Positions 63,982-64,000 of a stretch of DNA of 64,000 bases are shown piece by piece. The stretch is from Tipula vernalis (Eukaryota > Arthropoda > Insecta > Diptera > Tipulidae). The translations under genes and the position numbers were made by a program. The DNA lies in contig OY282560.1 of NCBI GenBank assembly GCA_958295665.1, forward strand, positions 86,838,311-86,902,310, read 5' to 3'. The stretch's first letter is position 1, and each line of letters begins with the position of its first letter. The notes under the pieces were generated by a model. That model was not told the DNA's origin and searched no databases. It saw only the letters and a list, made by a program, of their open reading frames with translations.

Positions 63982-64000
63982 TATAGTCCAGGTGATTTTC

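Larger units (their letters stand above)
1..64000 (+). repeat. Satellite DNA array, A (181 bp) and B (129 bp) monomers
   Basis: The whole window is head-to-tail copies of two related AT-rich monomers in a single orientation, broken only by one short transposon at 26,529-26,677. Nearly every unit opens with TATAGTCCAGGTGATTTTCA and closes with GTAGCTCTGATTTTRTGGTC. The window starts on a unit boundary and ends inside a unit, so the array continues on both sides. By eye I estimate about 250 A and 150 B units. No gene was found in any part. This is seen directly; that it lies in eukaryotic heterochromatin is inferred from monomer length, array size and higher-order structure. The species and satellite family are not recognised. 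Confidence 0.97.
56683..64000 (+). repeat. Disordered array domain at the right edge
   Basis: The 3.65-kb order breaks down. Pieces of the large repeat recur out of order: 57,712 and 57,869 match 55,705 and 55,862 (offset 2,007 bp). A 668-bp tandem pair (56,169-56,836 and 56,837-57,504) spans its start. Hybrid monomers with ATCCGAACGATCCAAATG are frequent. Other oddities are TTTTCAAAAAAATTG near 58,398, GGTCTATATATAGTCC near 62,775, and D units at 61,088 and 63,831. The final ~600 bp contain more private substitutions (TTTTCCATTTTG, ACAAAACGTGTAAAAAT, ATGATCTATAG). No gene is seen. Confidence 0.85.

Noticed and set aside
1..64000. CRISPR array
   Set aside because: Repeats are 129-181 bp with no short repeat/unique spacer alternation; the segments between conserved motifs are themselves repeated.
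1..64000. Telomeric repeats or rDNA spacer
   Set aside because: No short telomere-type motif runs and no rRNA-like sequence at either edge or between units.
1..64000. Bacterial or phage sequence
   Set aside because: No coding density, no ribosome binding sites, promoters or terminators in meaningful position; 64 kb of pure satellite is not found in such genomes to my knowledge.

Overview
The window is one uninterrupted block of satellite DNA. I see no credible protein-coding gene, rRNA, tRNA or CRISPR array anywhere in the 64,000 bases, and no unique flanking sequence at either edge. The long AT-rich monomers, the multi-kilobase higher-order repeats and one non-autonomous inverted-repeat transposon point to a eukaryotic nuclear chromosome, probably heterochromatin (pericentromeric, centromeric or subtelomeric). 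I cannot name the species or recognise the satellite family.

Two monomers are interleaved head to tail, all in one orientation. Monomer A is 181 bp (clean example 26338-26518) and monomer B is 129 bp (clean example 15841-15969). They share the same first ~68 and last ~45 bases. B lacks a 52-bp segment of A that carries the 10-bp palindrome CTATCGATAG, and a 20-bp tract just before it is diverged. I estimate about 250 A and 150 B units by eye. A third, rare form D (151 bp, seven copies) has its 5' part replaced by a 14-nt inverted copy of that part.

Layout: 1-~10,690 is A-rich with a 2,998-bp tandem duplication (3,674-6,671 and 6,672-~9,669) plus partial copies. ~10,690-17,340 is B-rich, with runs of up to five B units and a 746-bp higher-order unit. 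17,341-~17,880 repeats part of the first domain. ~18,300-26,518 is an irregular A/B mix with small nested duplications. A ~149-bp MITE-like foldback element interrupts a B unit at 26,529-26,677. ~26,680-32,800 is a domain with five D units and a ~952-bp higher-order period. 32,985-~56,680 is a young higher-order array with full period 3,651 bp and deletion derivatives of 3,470 (two different kinds), 3,109 and 1,514 bp. ~56,680-64,000 is a more disordered tail with hybrid monomers and two more D units.

Open frames are plentiful but are a by-product of periodicity: B is exactly 43 codons long, so stop-free frames run on through B arrays. The interest here is structural and evolutionary: how two monomers arose from one, how blocks were amplified, and where recombination breaks recur. 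All sequence comparisons were made by eye; no alignment or database search was run.
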